From positions 41,718,675-41,782,674 of the forward strand of contig OZ024862.1 in the NCBI GenBank assembly GCA_964017155.1: a stretch of 64,000 nucleotides of DNA. Reading direction: 5' to 3'. The notes beneath the pieces were generated by a model. That model was not told the origin of the DNA and searched no databases. It saw only the letters and a program-made list of their open reading frames with translations. This document shows positions 38,208 to 49,426 of the stretch, piece by piece (positions within the stretch are counted from its first letter, which is position 1; each line of letters opens with the position of its first letter). This stretch comes from Oasisia sp. SBJ-2009. Lineage: Eukaryota > Annelida > Polychaeta > Sabellida > Siboglinidae. The translations under genes and the position numbers were made by a program.

Positions 38208-38761
38208 AATTTAAATGTGATTGAATGTTTTTAAAGGCACACCAAGGCCTCCCAAAATGCCACATTTTGGCTGTGTCTGCCTGGACAGGCTGGGAAAAAA
38301 TATTTGTGTATTCGCTATTGCTTCACTTGGCCCAAATCTGGAAGCTAGATGGCCTGTCATGGGCCATGGCTAAGTGGTAAAAGCAATAGTTAATTGTAGT
38401 TTATATGCGACAGGCAGCTTCGGTGGCTATTAATTAAGCTGTATCTTCAAACCTTTCATTTCTGTAAATGTAAGTTTAGTTTTTTCTGATGCTTATATAA
38501 TTACCTTTATCTGAACAACTGTAAAATGATATATAATACTCTACTACAATAGCCTGGCCTTGGTTCAGTTAAATACAATGTTGCCAATTTGGTTATTTTT
38601 ATTTGCCACTTCAATTACATTTATACAATTTTTAGAACAATCATAATTACCCCACTCAGTTTTCAGTTATTTTACAGATACTCTAATGGTACGTATACCA
38701 AAAATATACCATGCACAGCTATGTATGGTCACTTGATTATAAAGTAGAATTAACTGAAAAA

Positions 38762-38865
38762 CAGATGTTCACAATTTGAATGTAATCATTATAACATTAA
38801 ATTGGAATTGTAGTCAATTATATTTTTTATTGATTACATTCAAATTGTGAATATCTGTTTTATAG
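38762..38865. repeat. Short inverted repeat (hairpin MITE-like)
   Basis: ACAGATGTTCACAATTTGAA continues to TGTAATCA and is mirrored by TGATTACATTCAAATTGTGA about 40 bp later. Confidence 0.7.
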
Positions 38866-39176
38866 CCTTTATTTGCAACTATGGTTCCACACCGTATATC
38901 ATTGTACTGTAAAGGTAATGAAATACAGTGTAATGAAATAGAAAGTGGAACCACAGTTGCAAATATAGTGTAATAATTATAATAGCTATAATCCATCCGT
39001 TTGATGAATCAAGTAACCTTTATAAACCATCTTGCTCCAAAAAGACATAGTGCTCGACTGTTGGGCTCTCCCCTCCCCCGACAGGTTGAAGTGACTGAAA
39101 GACCTCCGATAAGTTGCAGTTATGTGCGGCCCCCGAATGATAAAGTTATGGGCTATGATAGACACTTGTCATTGGA

Positions 39177-39390
<214 letters not shown>

Positions 39391-41404
39391 CATAGCCATC
39401 CTATCCATGGAGGCTTGGTGAATGAACACCCCATTTTTTCAAAGGGCAGCATCAGGTCTGTTTTCTCATAAAGGTGCCTCGGTATTCTTGCTGGCAGTAT
39501 GTTGCAAATGTCCTACTTTATGGCGTCATCATACTTAGTTAGGGTGCATTACCGAATTTCACTGAAATTCACTCAGTATAACAGAAACATTGTTTGTATA
39601 ATTGCTGAACAAAAATAGCAACATATAACGTACGATCACTACTAAAATATGAACAGATACAAGAACTAAAGTATAAATTTACCGAGAACAGAATACAAAG
39701 TGGCCATCTATTAGATCATTCCAGGACATACAACAGCCAAGGAGGAGTAACCTTTCTCATAAGTAAAAATAGAAAGACAATATAGCGAAAGTAAATAGCT
39801 TCAGTCCCTGTCTAGCAGAATTACAAAGCGATACAAACTGATTTATTTTAGGTAACCATGGTCGGGAAGAGAGTAAACTCCTTTCGCTGTTGAAGCACTG
39901 TGAAATCACACCGCTTCCTCCCCGACAGGGTTTGGAGGTTGGCTGGCCGGCTGGCGTATTCTTTCAGCTGCAGGCATTTCAACAAGATGTAATTTTTATC
40001 TAACCTAAATGACTGGTTGATTGCTGACGGTGTGTTTACACCATTCCATGTATCATTTCGTAAAATACTCAAACTGAAAAACAAAGAAGTAGTGTACCGT
40101 TTGTTTCTAAATGTCATGCAAACAATGTAGGGGTAGGAAGATTATAATAGACACGAACGAAGGTATTGACGTCTCACAAAACGCACCGCATCAAACTTGA
40201 TACAAGTTTTCACTTCCATAATGAGTTTAGCCTCGGTTACCCAGGCTCCGTGAGGTGGCAGCACTATTAAGCCCGTCACACATCTTCTCGGCGTAGTTCC
40301 GCAGCCGACCGACAGTCGGTTAAGCGATACTATAATGAGTTGTGCTAACATGCACCCCATTGAGATGTTTAAGTTCGGCGCAGTTTGATAGTCATCGTGA
40401 ATCTCCATCCATTCATTAGTTTCAACACATCCGAGAAAGGATCAGATCGGGTTTTTATACAACATTCCAGGGTCGGTTGAGAGAAGTGTCTTAAATGTGT
40501 ATAACGTACAAGCACTGCATTCGTTTGTGAAGGTTAAACAATAGTATACATAGTATACGCTGGACACAATAATGGACATGGTGGTCAATTACTATGGGCA
40601 GAAATAAGCTGAGCGTTCATATGGGTATAAATATCTACATCCCAAGCAGGTCCCTAATCCATTGAAATTCAGGCGTTCAATGTCTGGTTTAGAAAACCGC
40701 GCCCTCACGCGTTTTCAATCTGAGGTGACACCCCCTCCGCATAGATATTCCGCCCTACAAGTCTTGAAGTTGTGAACGTCGTCTTGATCATATTTCAACA
40801 GCAATTCCCACTCCCCGTCTTGTCTTCCGATAGGAGTAAGGGCCGACAGCGAAAATGTAAACATCGCGCAATTTTCAACTTGCAGGTATGATGATCATCT
40901 CGCCTTTTCACCTGGCTACACTAAATGTTATGGCACATTTGGATTCCCCATAATTAATTGAATGAATTATCTTTATTTTATATAGTCCATACTGATATAT
41001 TCATAGCGTTCACAGCGCTTAATGTACATACTTTCCCAAGACTATAATATAAATGGTAAACATTTTACACATTTAAATAATAAGGTAAATAAATATAAAT
41101 GAGATAACAATGTGTAAACATCAGTGGATAATAAATAAAATAATTATCATGTCATGCATCATGGTAAACAAAGTGCTTAACATGTTCCTTTTCTTTTTAA
41201 CCGGATAACAATATGAATAAATTATAATAAAAACTATGCTAACAATAATTATAGTTATCAACATATTTTTGTTATAATTAATACGAATTGTATAGCACCA
41301 AATAACACTCATTCCCATATCTTATGGCTAGGCAGTGAAATTGCCATTGCCATTGCCACTGCCATTTGCCAAAACTATCCATAAATGAAAAAACAGTTAA
41401 GAGG
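39391..41404. other. Intergenic stretch between copies B and C
   Basis: No gene. A third copy of the hairpin repeat lies at 40231-40330 (GCCTCGGTTACCCAGGCTCC ... GACAGTCGGTTAAGCGA). The rest is AT-rich. Confidence 0.55.
40231..40330. repeat. Dispersed hairpin repeat, copy near CPTP copy C
   Basis: Same order of motifs as at 26605-26735: CGTGAGGTGGCAGCAC, CTTCTCGGCGTAGTTCCGCA, CCGACCGACAGTCGG. This copy lacks the facing second arm. Confidence 0.7.
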
Positions 41405-41411
41405 AGTTGCT

Positions 41412-41480
41412 GCTGTGGGGAGCGGTGGTCACGCGGTAAAGCGCCGGACTGTCAATCGGTGGGACGGTCGTTCAATCCGT
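41412..41480 (+). mobile_element. tRNA-like sequence, probably a SINE head
   Basis: GGAGCGGTGGTCACGCGGTA resembles a D-arm/A-box region and GGTCGTTCAATCC a decayed T-arm/B box, with CTGTCAA in the anticodon position. The stems are not well paired, so it is not called as a working tRNA. Confidence 0.45.
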
Positions 41481-42627
41481 TATATCCCAGCTACCGCTGT
41501 TTCAAATGCTGGCATTCGGCCAAACACGACCAGATATTTCAACGGCCAGATTGATCGCTAAGCACGTCAGTGTGATCTAGAGTTGGTGTCAGAGTCGTTT
41601 AGCCGTTGTTTAGAAGACGACAGAGATGTTTTACTAGATCCGTATCTTGATGGATATGACGAAGTGTGCAGGTATGTTGTAAATATTATATAATCTGGCG
41701 TTGTATAATATTAAATAAGAAATTGGCCGTGGATATTGCACCGACAGTCAGTTTGGACCTATTCTAAAACAGGGATGTGAGGTTGTCGCCGCTGCGTGGC
41801 CGTAACAATGGTTTTGAGCGAGTTGGTTTTCGTTAATTTTATTCTTTACAGCAATTAAAAATGATTTAATTTTGTAACCCAAATGTGTATATGTATATAA
41901 GATATGTTAGAGGTTTGGCCGCTGTAAGAGGTTGTTTAATTCACGGTTAGGTCAGAAAGTAAAAAATGGCCCCTTTCAAGCAGCAGCTGGGAGGCTGGGC
42001 AGGAAACTAATCCCATAGCATAGTCACAAAACATAATATTTACGGACAGCGGAATGTTTTTATCACATTTTTTATTTACATGTTTTTTTTATTATAACAC
42101 GAAAAGCTCATATTGCTTCATGTGTGAACACCAAAAATGAAAACAGGTGGACATTACTGTTACAATAGTGGACTACACAGTTGTAGGCCTGTACAATATA
42201 GAAGCGTGCCGGTCTTTATAGTAATTATTGTTATGTGAAGTTAGCCACTTATGTCTATGCCACGAGGCTGTAATAAACTGTTGTGTTCTTACAATGAGTG
42301 ATTGCGTAGAATTATTCAAACAATTACCTGGGAGTCGCGGCTGCCACAACATACGAAACGAATGAACCAATGTAGAAATTGTATTCGCTTTCCCAGCTAA
42401 TCATACACTAATCATATACTTCCACATGAAACTGCACACTCACTGTGAAGTCATACTTTAGAAACAATGGGCCCGACCCAGACTAACCAGAATATTTGGT
42501 CAATGTCTGAAAATGAAAATGTAGAAAATAAGTAAGTAAAAGACGTTACGTTACATTGCAATGCGCATGTTATTTCAATAAAAATCATTATTTATAAATA
42601 TTGGTACAAGTTTATATTTTTCCAAGC

Positions 42628-42629
<2 letters not shown>

Positions 42630-42695
<66 letters not shown>
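42630..42695. repeat. (TA)n microsatellite
   Basis: Shorter counterpart of the copy B (TA)n tract, at the same distance from exon 2. Confidence 0.95.
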
Positions 42696-42697
<2 letters not shown>

Positions 42698-42845
42698 TTA
42701 CTAAATAAATATATATGAAGCAGGTCTAAGTTCCCTGCCTAATCAACAGCTTATCAGCAGTTCTACATTATTTAAGGTTTCTTGATATTTTATATACAGT
42801 TGTTTGACTTGACAACAAATGAGCAACGTGTTCTATTACTTCCAG

Positions 42846-43383
42846 AATGTTTCCGCTCCTCGGCTTCGTGTTTGGCTTTGTCGCAGATGATGTCTCTACG
42901 AACCTCACCGTACTGTATCGGCTAGTGCACCGGCACAGAGAGTCATATGTTGGATCAAATAAAATTCAATACAGTACAGTTGACTCAATGGTGCACTTCG
43001 AAACAAAAAGTGGTCTGACAAAGTCGAGCACAGCAGATCCACCAAATGCTTCACGCACCCTTCTACAACTTCACCGGGCTCTTCAGTTTACCGTGGCATT
43101 CTTGCGTGGTATGCGATCTCTGAAGTCAGATGAGAAGCTGTCGGGAATTGCAACAGAAGCGTACGATGGTTCGCTGGCTGCTTACCATGGCTGGACCGTG
43201 CGCATGGGAATTAGTGCAGCCATGTATACACTGCCCACCAAACATGAGTTGGCCATGGGAATGGGAATGAAGAATGAGGGCGAGAATAACAAGATATCGG
43301 ATCAGCTTTGTGGCAGATTACAGCGTGTGTATGATAGGGTTCAGGCTATCTTTACGCAATATAATGCACTCAATTTACCATAA
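42846..43383 (+). CDS. Copy C, exon 2
   Basis: Intact reading frame from the base completing codon 41 to NALNLP and TAA, near-identical to copy B exon 2. Confidence 0.8.
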
Positions 43384-45030
43384 CAAATCGCACAGTACAG
43401 TTCATATTGAAAAAGGGTGCAGCTATATCTAGCACTTGTGAGCTATGCATAGGGATGAACTGCTACTTCGTTCACATTTACATGGACTGATGATTTTCAC
43501 TGTGCCACAGTGCATGCAGGTTTCAACATTTGTTACAACATTGGTTGATTTAATGCGACCAAGACCTGCAAAACTGTAGGTGTATGTTGTTGTTATGATT
43601 GATGAGATTAGTTGCTGTGCACTGTTAGTGTTACTGACTTGGATCTGAAAACATTATTTTGTTTGCAAGATAATCGTGGTTACGTTTGCTTTTCAATTAC
43701 ACAGCATATTTAGCATAATGAAACCCAACAGTTCAGTTATAGTATTTAGCTTAATTAAGTACTACAATAATTAAGTACATGATATAGCGGCACATTTATT
43801 ATATACAACACTAGGCCAGTTAGTATATTCATGCTAGCAATTTCAAATTATATGGAACATTGTTATTGTATATGTTTAACCTTTGGGCCAAAGATCCAAT
43901 GCACTTATGGCATCAATTTGTGTCCGCCAAGTGCCGATAACTCCCACATATTTTGAACCGTTGAGGATCTATTTTATAATTTAACACGAGTGTACCTTGT
44001 GGCATTGCTATACTGCACCGGAAATATGTATTTGTTTGGATCGGACCCAAAACTGGAGAATTCTTTCTTAAAAAATTTAAAGGTAATTATCTAATTTTGC
44101 ATGCATTTCTGGTGTACTATCTATGTACCGTAAGATACGCATCTTCCAGTACATATATAGTACAGAATTTTTTATGTGATTGAATGTTTTTAAAGGCACA
44201 CCAAGGCCTCCCAAAATGCTACATGTTGGCTCTGTCTACCTGGAGAGGCTGGGAAGAAACAATATTTGTGTATTCACTATTGCTTCACTTGACCCCAGCT
44301 CTGGAAGCTAGATGGCCTGTCATGGGCCATGGCTAAGTGGTAAAAGCAATAGTTAATTGTAGTTTATATGTTACAGGGAGCTTCGGTGGGTTTTAATTAA
44401 GCAGTATTTTCAAACCTTTATTTTCTGTAAATGTAAGTTTAGTTTATTCTGATGCTTATATAAATATCTTTATCTGAACAACTGAAAAATGAAATATCAT
44501 ACTCTGATAACATGGCTGGCTGGGTGAAAACAGATAGCACCATCTTGTCCCAAACCACCAGTGACTAGTCCTGTCACTGCATTCGTACGCTTTGGCTGTG
44601 GTTCTTGTCACCTCATGGATAACGAGAGAAAATGCCAACTAGGTGATTATGGTGAAAACACAAGGCAGTGCTTATGATTCACCAAAGCACATTTCAGTCT
44701 TAATTACAAACTCATGATATGGTCCAAGGAACTTCAGGGCCTCTTTGTCCATTTTTAATTATGATCTATTTTAAGTATTTACAAAGTGCAAATAGTCATT
44801 TGTAATTAAACCAGTCAAAATGTTGGTGGAATTCAGGTTTCAATGCTGCACAATAATTTGTCCATAAAAATTACTTAGTGCTTGGCAGAAGTGACGTTAG
44901 ATGTTTACAGTCAGTGTTATGTATTTTTTGTTGTGTATGGTTGTATGTTGTTGTGATGTGTATGCTACTATTAAGGGGCTTCCAGCAAATCTGTAATGCT
45001 TTTTGCAAATACCGGTACTATCTGTTAGAT
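43384..45030. other. Downstream flank of copy C up to the Polinton
   Basis: No gene. Shared with the flanks of copy B (to about 38500) and, over its last part, with copy A. The shared sequence resumes on the other side of the Polinton at 58883. Confidence 0.7.
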
Positions 45031-45036
45031 AATGTT
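45031..45036. repeat. Polinton target-site duplication, left
   Basis: AATGTT, identical to 58877-58882. Six base pairs is the length that Polintons generate. Confidence 0.9.
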
Positions 45037-45129
45037 AGTAGTATAGTAGGTGCTTATCGTTAGGCACTTGGAGCGGAGCGGTGTAATTCCACCGGTGTAA
45101 TTCCACCGGTGTAATTCCACCTGTCAAGT

Positions 45130-45414
45130 GGCGCCCTCTGGTGGATAAGGCGTGTACTAGTAGCGCCATCTGGCGGATAGATACTGCACAAGTGGCGCCG
45201 CCTGGTGGACCAGTCACGAACTAGTAGTGTCACAATTCGTGTGTCTTATTTTTTAAAGTGCGCCCTCTTGTGGATAGGTCGTGTATTAGTGTCGCCCCCT
45301 TACGGACAATTCACGAACTAATAATGTCCAAATTCGTGTGTCTTATTTTTTCTTGGACTGGAGCGGTGGAATTCCAATGGTGGAATTCCACCGGTCAAGT
45401 GGCGCCCTCTGGTG
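45130..45414. promoter_or_regulatory. Cluster of CTCF-consensus-like motifs in left terminus
   Basis: GGCGCCCTCTGGTGG at 45130-45144 and 45400-45414, GCGCCATCTGGCGG at 45163-45176, GGCGCCGCCTGGTGG at 45194-45208 and GCGCCCTCTTGTGG at about 45260. The complement CCACCAGAGGGCGCC fits the known CTCF core consensus. The match is direct; binding is inference. Confidence 0.5.
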
Positions 45415-45649
45415 GATATGTCGTGTATTAGTGTCGCCCCTTACGGGCAATTCACGAACTAATACTGTCCAAATTCGTGTGTCTTATTTTTTAAATGACG
45501 TCAAAATGGCGTTAGAGGTTATGTAACGTCCCCTCGCGGATAGATGACGAATTACACACTAGGTGAAAGAACAGGTGGAGTCATCTGCCGGATACGTATT
45601 CGGCTAATCGATCACGTGACTTAATATTGTACTCTATGACTGCTGTTTT

Positions 45650-47090
45650 TTCATCCAACAATGTTGCAATATAGTAAAATATGAAAAAACATGACAAAGT
45701 TATGGCATGTAAACACTAAAAACACGTAAACTTGACAAAGTGATGGCGGCGAAACGCTGAAAAAGTTGCGAAATGATACAAAGTTGGCACATAGAGTTAG
45801 TAAAATATGAAAAACATGACAAAGTTATGGCATGTAAACACTAAAAATACGTAAAATTTACAAAGTGATGGCGGTGAACCGCTGAAAAAGTTGTGAAATG
45901 GTACAAAGTTGGTACATGGAGTTAGTAAAATATGAAAAACTTGACAAAGTTATGGGATGTAAACACTAAAAACACGTAAAATTGACAAAGTGATGGCGGT
46001 GAAACGATGAAAAAAGTTGTAAAATGGTATAAAGTTGGCACACCGAGTTAGTAAATATGAAAAAACATGACAAAGTTATGGCGTAGAATAGAAAACTATA
46101 CTATTTTACTACAAGTTACAAGAATAACTTAGTTAAATTTGTGAAAACACCACCTGTATAACGCGGTGAAACGTTACGAAACGGAACGAGGTGAGCACAC
46201 TGGCTCAATGAAATAAGAAAAGTTGGCAGGGTTATTGCATGGAAACTTTAAATGGCACTAATTGTTAACGTTATCACTATGATTGAATGTGTAATTATGC
46301 AAGAAATTGTGTTACGGTCCTGATGTGACCCAACATTTTTACGGAAGTTGTGTTTTGCACGTGGTAGGAAACGTTATTTTAACGGAAGTTATGGTCTGCG
46401 CATGACATAAAACTGTCCTAGTCTCGTGTGTATGGATTGGGCATCGACAAGTTATAGCATGTAAACACTAAAAATACATGAAATTGACAAAGTCATGGCG
46501 GTGAAACGCTAAACATATGTGAAATGGTATAAAGTTGGTGCACCGTGTGAGTAAAATATGACAAACTTGACAAAGTTATGGTATGTAAACCCTAAAACTA
46601 AGTGAAATTGACAAAGTGATGGCGGTGAAACGCTGAAAAAGTTGTGAAATGATACAAAGTTGGTGCACCGGTTTGGTAAAATATGAAAAACTTGACAAAG
46701 TTATGGTGTTGAAACAGAAACATATTCCATTTTACTACAAGTTACAAGAATAAGTTAGTTAAATTAGTAAAAACACTACCTGTATAACGCAATGAAACGG
46801 TGAAACGTTACGAAATGGAACGAGGATAGCAAACCGACGTAGCAGAATATGAGAAACTTGTCAAAGTTATAGCATGTAAACACTAAAAATACGTGAAAAT
46901 GACAAAGTCATCGCGGTGATGCGTTGAAAAATTGTGAAATGGTACAAAAGTCGGCACACCGAGTTAGTAAAATATGAAATAACTTGACAAAGTTATGACG
47001 TATAATAGAAAAATATTCTATTTACTACGAATTACAAAACTAACTTAGTTAAATTTGTTAAAACACTACATGTCTAACGCAATGACACGG
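45650..47090. repeat. Subterminal tandem repeats, about 124-bp period
   Basis: The block GTTAGTAAAATATGAAAAAC, ACAAAGTTATGGCATGTAAA, CACTAAAAA, TGACAAAGTGATGGCGGTGA recurs near 45674, 45797, 45923, 46048 and again at 46440-47000 with intervening blocks. It is mirrored at about 56820-58260 in the right arm. No coding capacity. Confidence 0.85.
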
Positions 47091-47724
47091 TGAAACGGTA
47101 CGAAATGCTATGTAGATAGCACACTGACTCAGGCAAATAAGAAAACTTGTCAAGGTTATCGCGATGAAACTTTAAATGGAACCAGTTTTAACGTTATGAC
47201 TATGGTCGAAGGTCTAATTTTACAAGAAATTGTGTTATGGTGCTGGTCTGCCCCGCCATTTTTTACGGAAGTTGTGTTTTGCACGTGGTAGGAAACGTCA
47301 TTTTAGCGGAAGTCATGGTGTGCGCATGACATAAAACTGTCCTAGCCTCGTGTGTATAAGTGCAAATGTAATGTTTTCTTTTAGGAGACTTAGAAAATAA
47401 AGCATTCCTTACGAGGATAGACTATGAAAGTTGTCACTTGACATAATGGGTGATGGCATGACAACGAAGTTAATAGTTATTTGTGTAATAAGCTCGAGTA
47501 CATGACACAACGGGGACCTGGGTGAACGCAAGTAACAACATGAGAAAGCACCAGCAATACGGTTTGTACATTTATTCTAGTAAAACACAATAATACATTT
47601 AGAATGTACCGCCAACGCAGACACGCCTTGGTCAACATGCTTGTTGTCCTAACCACGGAGGTTAATCATAGCACGATATACATGTGCGAGGTTCTAGTGT
47701 CTGCAGTAGCTTGGTACAATTTCC

Positions 47725-47982
47725 CTATCGAAGTGTGTTGTTAACAAGTGCGAAATGTCGCAAGTATGATTGTGGGTGCTGCCTCTCGCGAAATGTCTGG
47801 GTGGACAAACTCAAGATGTCACATGTCTCTCCCATGGGATTCTGTGGTGTGTCCACCAATGAAGACAGTCGCTTGGTGGATGAGTAGTTCCACGCCGGGT
47901 GTTTTCGCTTGTTGTTCTCGGGTGTGTGCTCGTAGCTGACCCAGTCCTGTATATGATCGGTGTTCATGATGACGTTACCCAT
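47725..47982 (-). CDS. Polinton arm ORF, 85 residues, unknown
   Basis: ATG at 47982 (MGNVIMNTDHIQDWVSYEHT) to a stop at 47725. An earlier non-ATG start is possible. It is hydrophilic with no membrane segment and no family I recognise. It is present in both arms with only a couple of residue differences, divergently oriented to the 103-residue frame about 30 bp away. Confidence 0.55.
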   Translation of the reverse strand: MGNVIMNTDHIQDWVSYEHTPENNKRKHPAWNYSSTKRLSSLVDTPQNPMGETCDILSLSTQTFRERQHPQSYLRHFALVNNTLR

Positions 47983-48011
47983 AACTATTTCGTGTCGTAT
48001 ACCTAGAACAT

Positions 48012-48323
48012 ATGACAACCTCGAAAAACGGCCGTCTATTCAACGGTTGCGAGATAGACCACCCTAGTCAACTCCAATACGATTGTCTCTTGCCTGATGA
48101 CATTTTAATTGACATACACTTTGACGAGGCTGTGGACAAACTTAACTCCACTGCAGTCATTAGGGACTGGTTGACCATTTTACTCGAGGTAGATCTTAGA
48201 CAATCCGACGTGGCACCCGAACGGTTGAATGCCATCAAGAGTTGGTTGGAGGAGTCTCCTTCAGAGCGATGGCGAAATAATGTTAAACGTATGGTACTTG
48301 CTGCGTTAGAAGATGAACTGTAA
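48012..48323 (+). CDS. Polinton arm ORF, 103 residues, acidic and helical, unknown
   Basis: ATG at 48012 (MTTSKNGRLFNGCEIDHPSQ) to TAA. The second half looks all-helical, with DWLTILLEVDL and NAIKSWLEESPSERW. The W..LL...I..WL....W arrangement faintly recalls death-fold helices, which I cannot test here. Apart from one residue (N/Y at about position 11) it is identical in the right arm. The gene is not recognised. Confidence 0.6.
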   Translation: MTTSKNGRLFNGCEIDHPSQLQYDCLLPDDILIDIHFDEAVDKLNSTAVIRDWLTILLEVDLRQSDVAPERLNAIKSWLEESPSERWRNNVKRMVLAALEDEL

Positions 48324-48804
48324 ATAAATGCACGTGTTGTCAGAGCGTTGGAGACATAATGTTTAACGTTAGGTTAGTTAGCTGCTTTGAGAATCACCTG
48401 TAAATACATGTGTTGTGTTGTGTTCTGATTTAATAAAAAATTTGCAAACCTTATTGGTTGGTTGTGTTCTCTCTCAGTATAACAACAACATATAATTTTA
48501 TTACCTGTATGTATCATATCATCATGTGACATGTCATGAAATTTGACATAATTTTCACAAAATATGAAATACTGTGACTACATATATATCTATATTTGAC
48601 ACTTTTTCTTGGGTGTCGCACAAGAATTGTGTAAAATCAATAGTTAAGGTTTACAAGAATTCTTATTATATCACTTCCTCTTGGGTGGCTGACAAGAATT
48701 GTATATACATTGTTATATTGAGTTTGTGAATAAAACATTGAAAACTCACAAAATGGTGTCGACATTTTTATTGTAATTAAGAACATACACGAACACACAC
48801 GCAA

Positions 48805-48880
48805 GTATGTATGTATGTATGTATGTATGTATGTATGTATGTATGTATGTATGTATGTATGTATGTATGTATGTATGTAT
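48805..48880. repeat. (ATGT)n microsatellite
   Basis: About 19 units here against about six at the mirrored position in the right arm (55105-55130), so it expanded after the arms became identical. Confidence 0.93.
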
Positions 48881-48945
48881 GCAAACACGCACGCACGCAT
48901 CGAGTCATCAATGCGGACATTGCATACAACTCTTGACAAATGTCA

Positions 48946-49410
48946 TCAACGCAGACATTGCATGCAACTGTTAACAAAGTCAAATACACGGCAGTCATTG
49001 TTGACGAGGTCATTCCCGAAACTGTTCACAATCGTCTTCGCGGGGATGCCTCGACATCGGTGCAACAAATACACGACACAGTATTGTCCACACACGTTAG
49101 ACAGCGGGCTCTGAAGTGTTTTGTCGTTGAAATTCCAAGTCGCACAGTTGCTCTGTAGAAAATACATGAATTCCCTTTGTCGAGATGGCAAGCCGTAAGA
49201 GTCGAAATATTCTCCACGCCCGTCATTAGTGAAAAACATGCAGATCCAGTGTTGTTCAAGTTTATCACTCGAATGAGTGTTGCACACGAATGCCGCCGGA
49301 TAACTAGCGATACCGGTCTTAGGTAGACAGTCTTTTGGTAGGGCACCGACAACGATGCTTTTGGTGTACGAGTCCGCCGCAAGGAGGCGTTCTATTTGCT
49401 CCGTGTCCAT
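48946..49410 (-). CDS. Polinton adenain-type cysteine protease
   Basis: Intact 154-residue frame, ATG at 49410. Expected catalytic positions are visible: H54 in [10 protein letters not shown]70 in EYFDSYG, Q100 in LQSPLSN and C107 in NVCGQYC. Spacing follows the adenovirus protease (C5) family. In viruses of this lineage the enzyme matures capsid precursors. It is the last gene of the core and directly abuts the left arm; about 38 bp of its 3' end are tandemly duplicated at the arm edge (48903-48942). Confidence 0.85.
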   Translation of the reverse strand: MDTEQIERLLAADSYTKSIVVGALPKDCLPKTGIASYPAAFVCNTHSSDKLEQHWICMFFTNDGRGEYFDSYGLPSRQREFMYFLQSNCATWNFNDKTLQSPLSNVCGQYCVVYLLHRCRGIPAKTIVNSFGNDLVNNDCRVFDFVNSCMQCLR

Positions 49411-49426
49411 GATGTGATCGTGTTTA

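Larger units (their letters stand above)
41565..43383 (+). pseudogene. CPTP/GLTP-domain paralogue, copy C, start codon lost
   Basis: Exon 1 equivalent 41565-41671 (donor GTATGT) and exon 2 42846-43383 (acceptor ATTACTTCCAG). Exon 2 is an intact 178-codon frame that differs from copy B at only five or so residues and carries the same N60 and Gln115 substitutions. In exon 1, about 22 bp present in copy B, including the ATG and first codons, are missing. The frame upstream meets TAA (CGCTAAGCACGTCAG) with no ATG between. Unless another 5' exon supplies a start, it cannot make the full protein. The rest of exon 1 (RQCDLELVSESFSRCLEDDR) is still open, so the loss is recent or an alternative start is used. 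Confidence 0.7.
45037..48942 (+). repeat. Polinton left inverted arm (3,906 bp)
   Basis: The reverse complement of 55042-58876, with small differences such as a longer (ATGT)n tract here. It contains terminal CCACCGGTG repeats, CTCF-like motifs, a block of roughly 124-bp repeats, two small open frames and, at its inner edge, a partial duplicate of the protease gene's 3' end. Confidence 0.93.

Noticed and set aside
41412..41480. Functional tRNA gene
   Set aside because: The stems do not pair well and the B box is decayed; more likely a SINE head.
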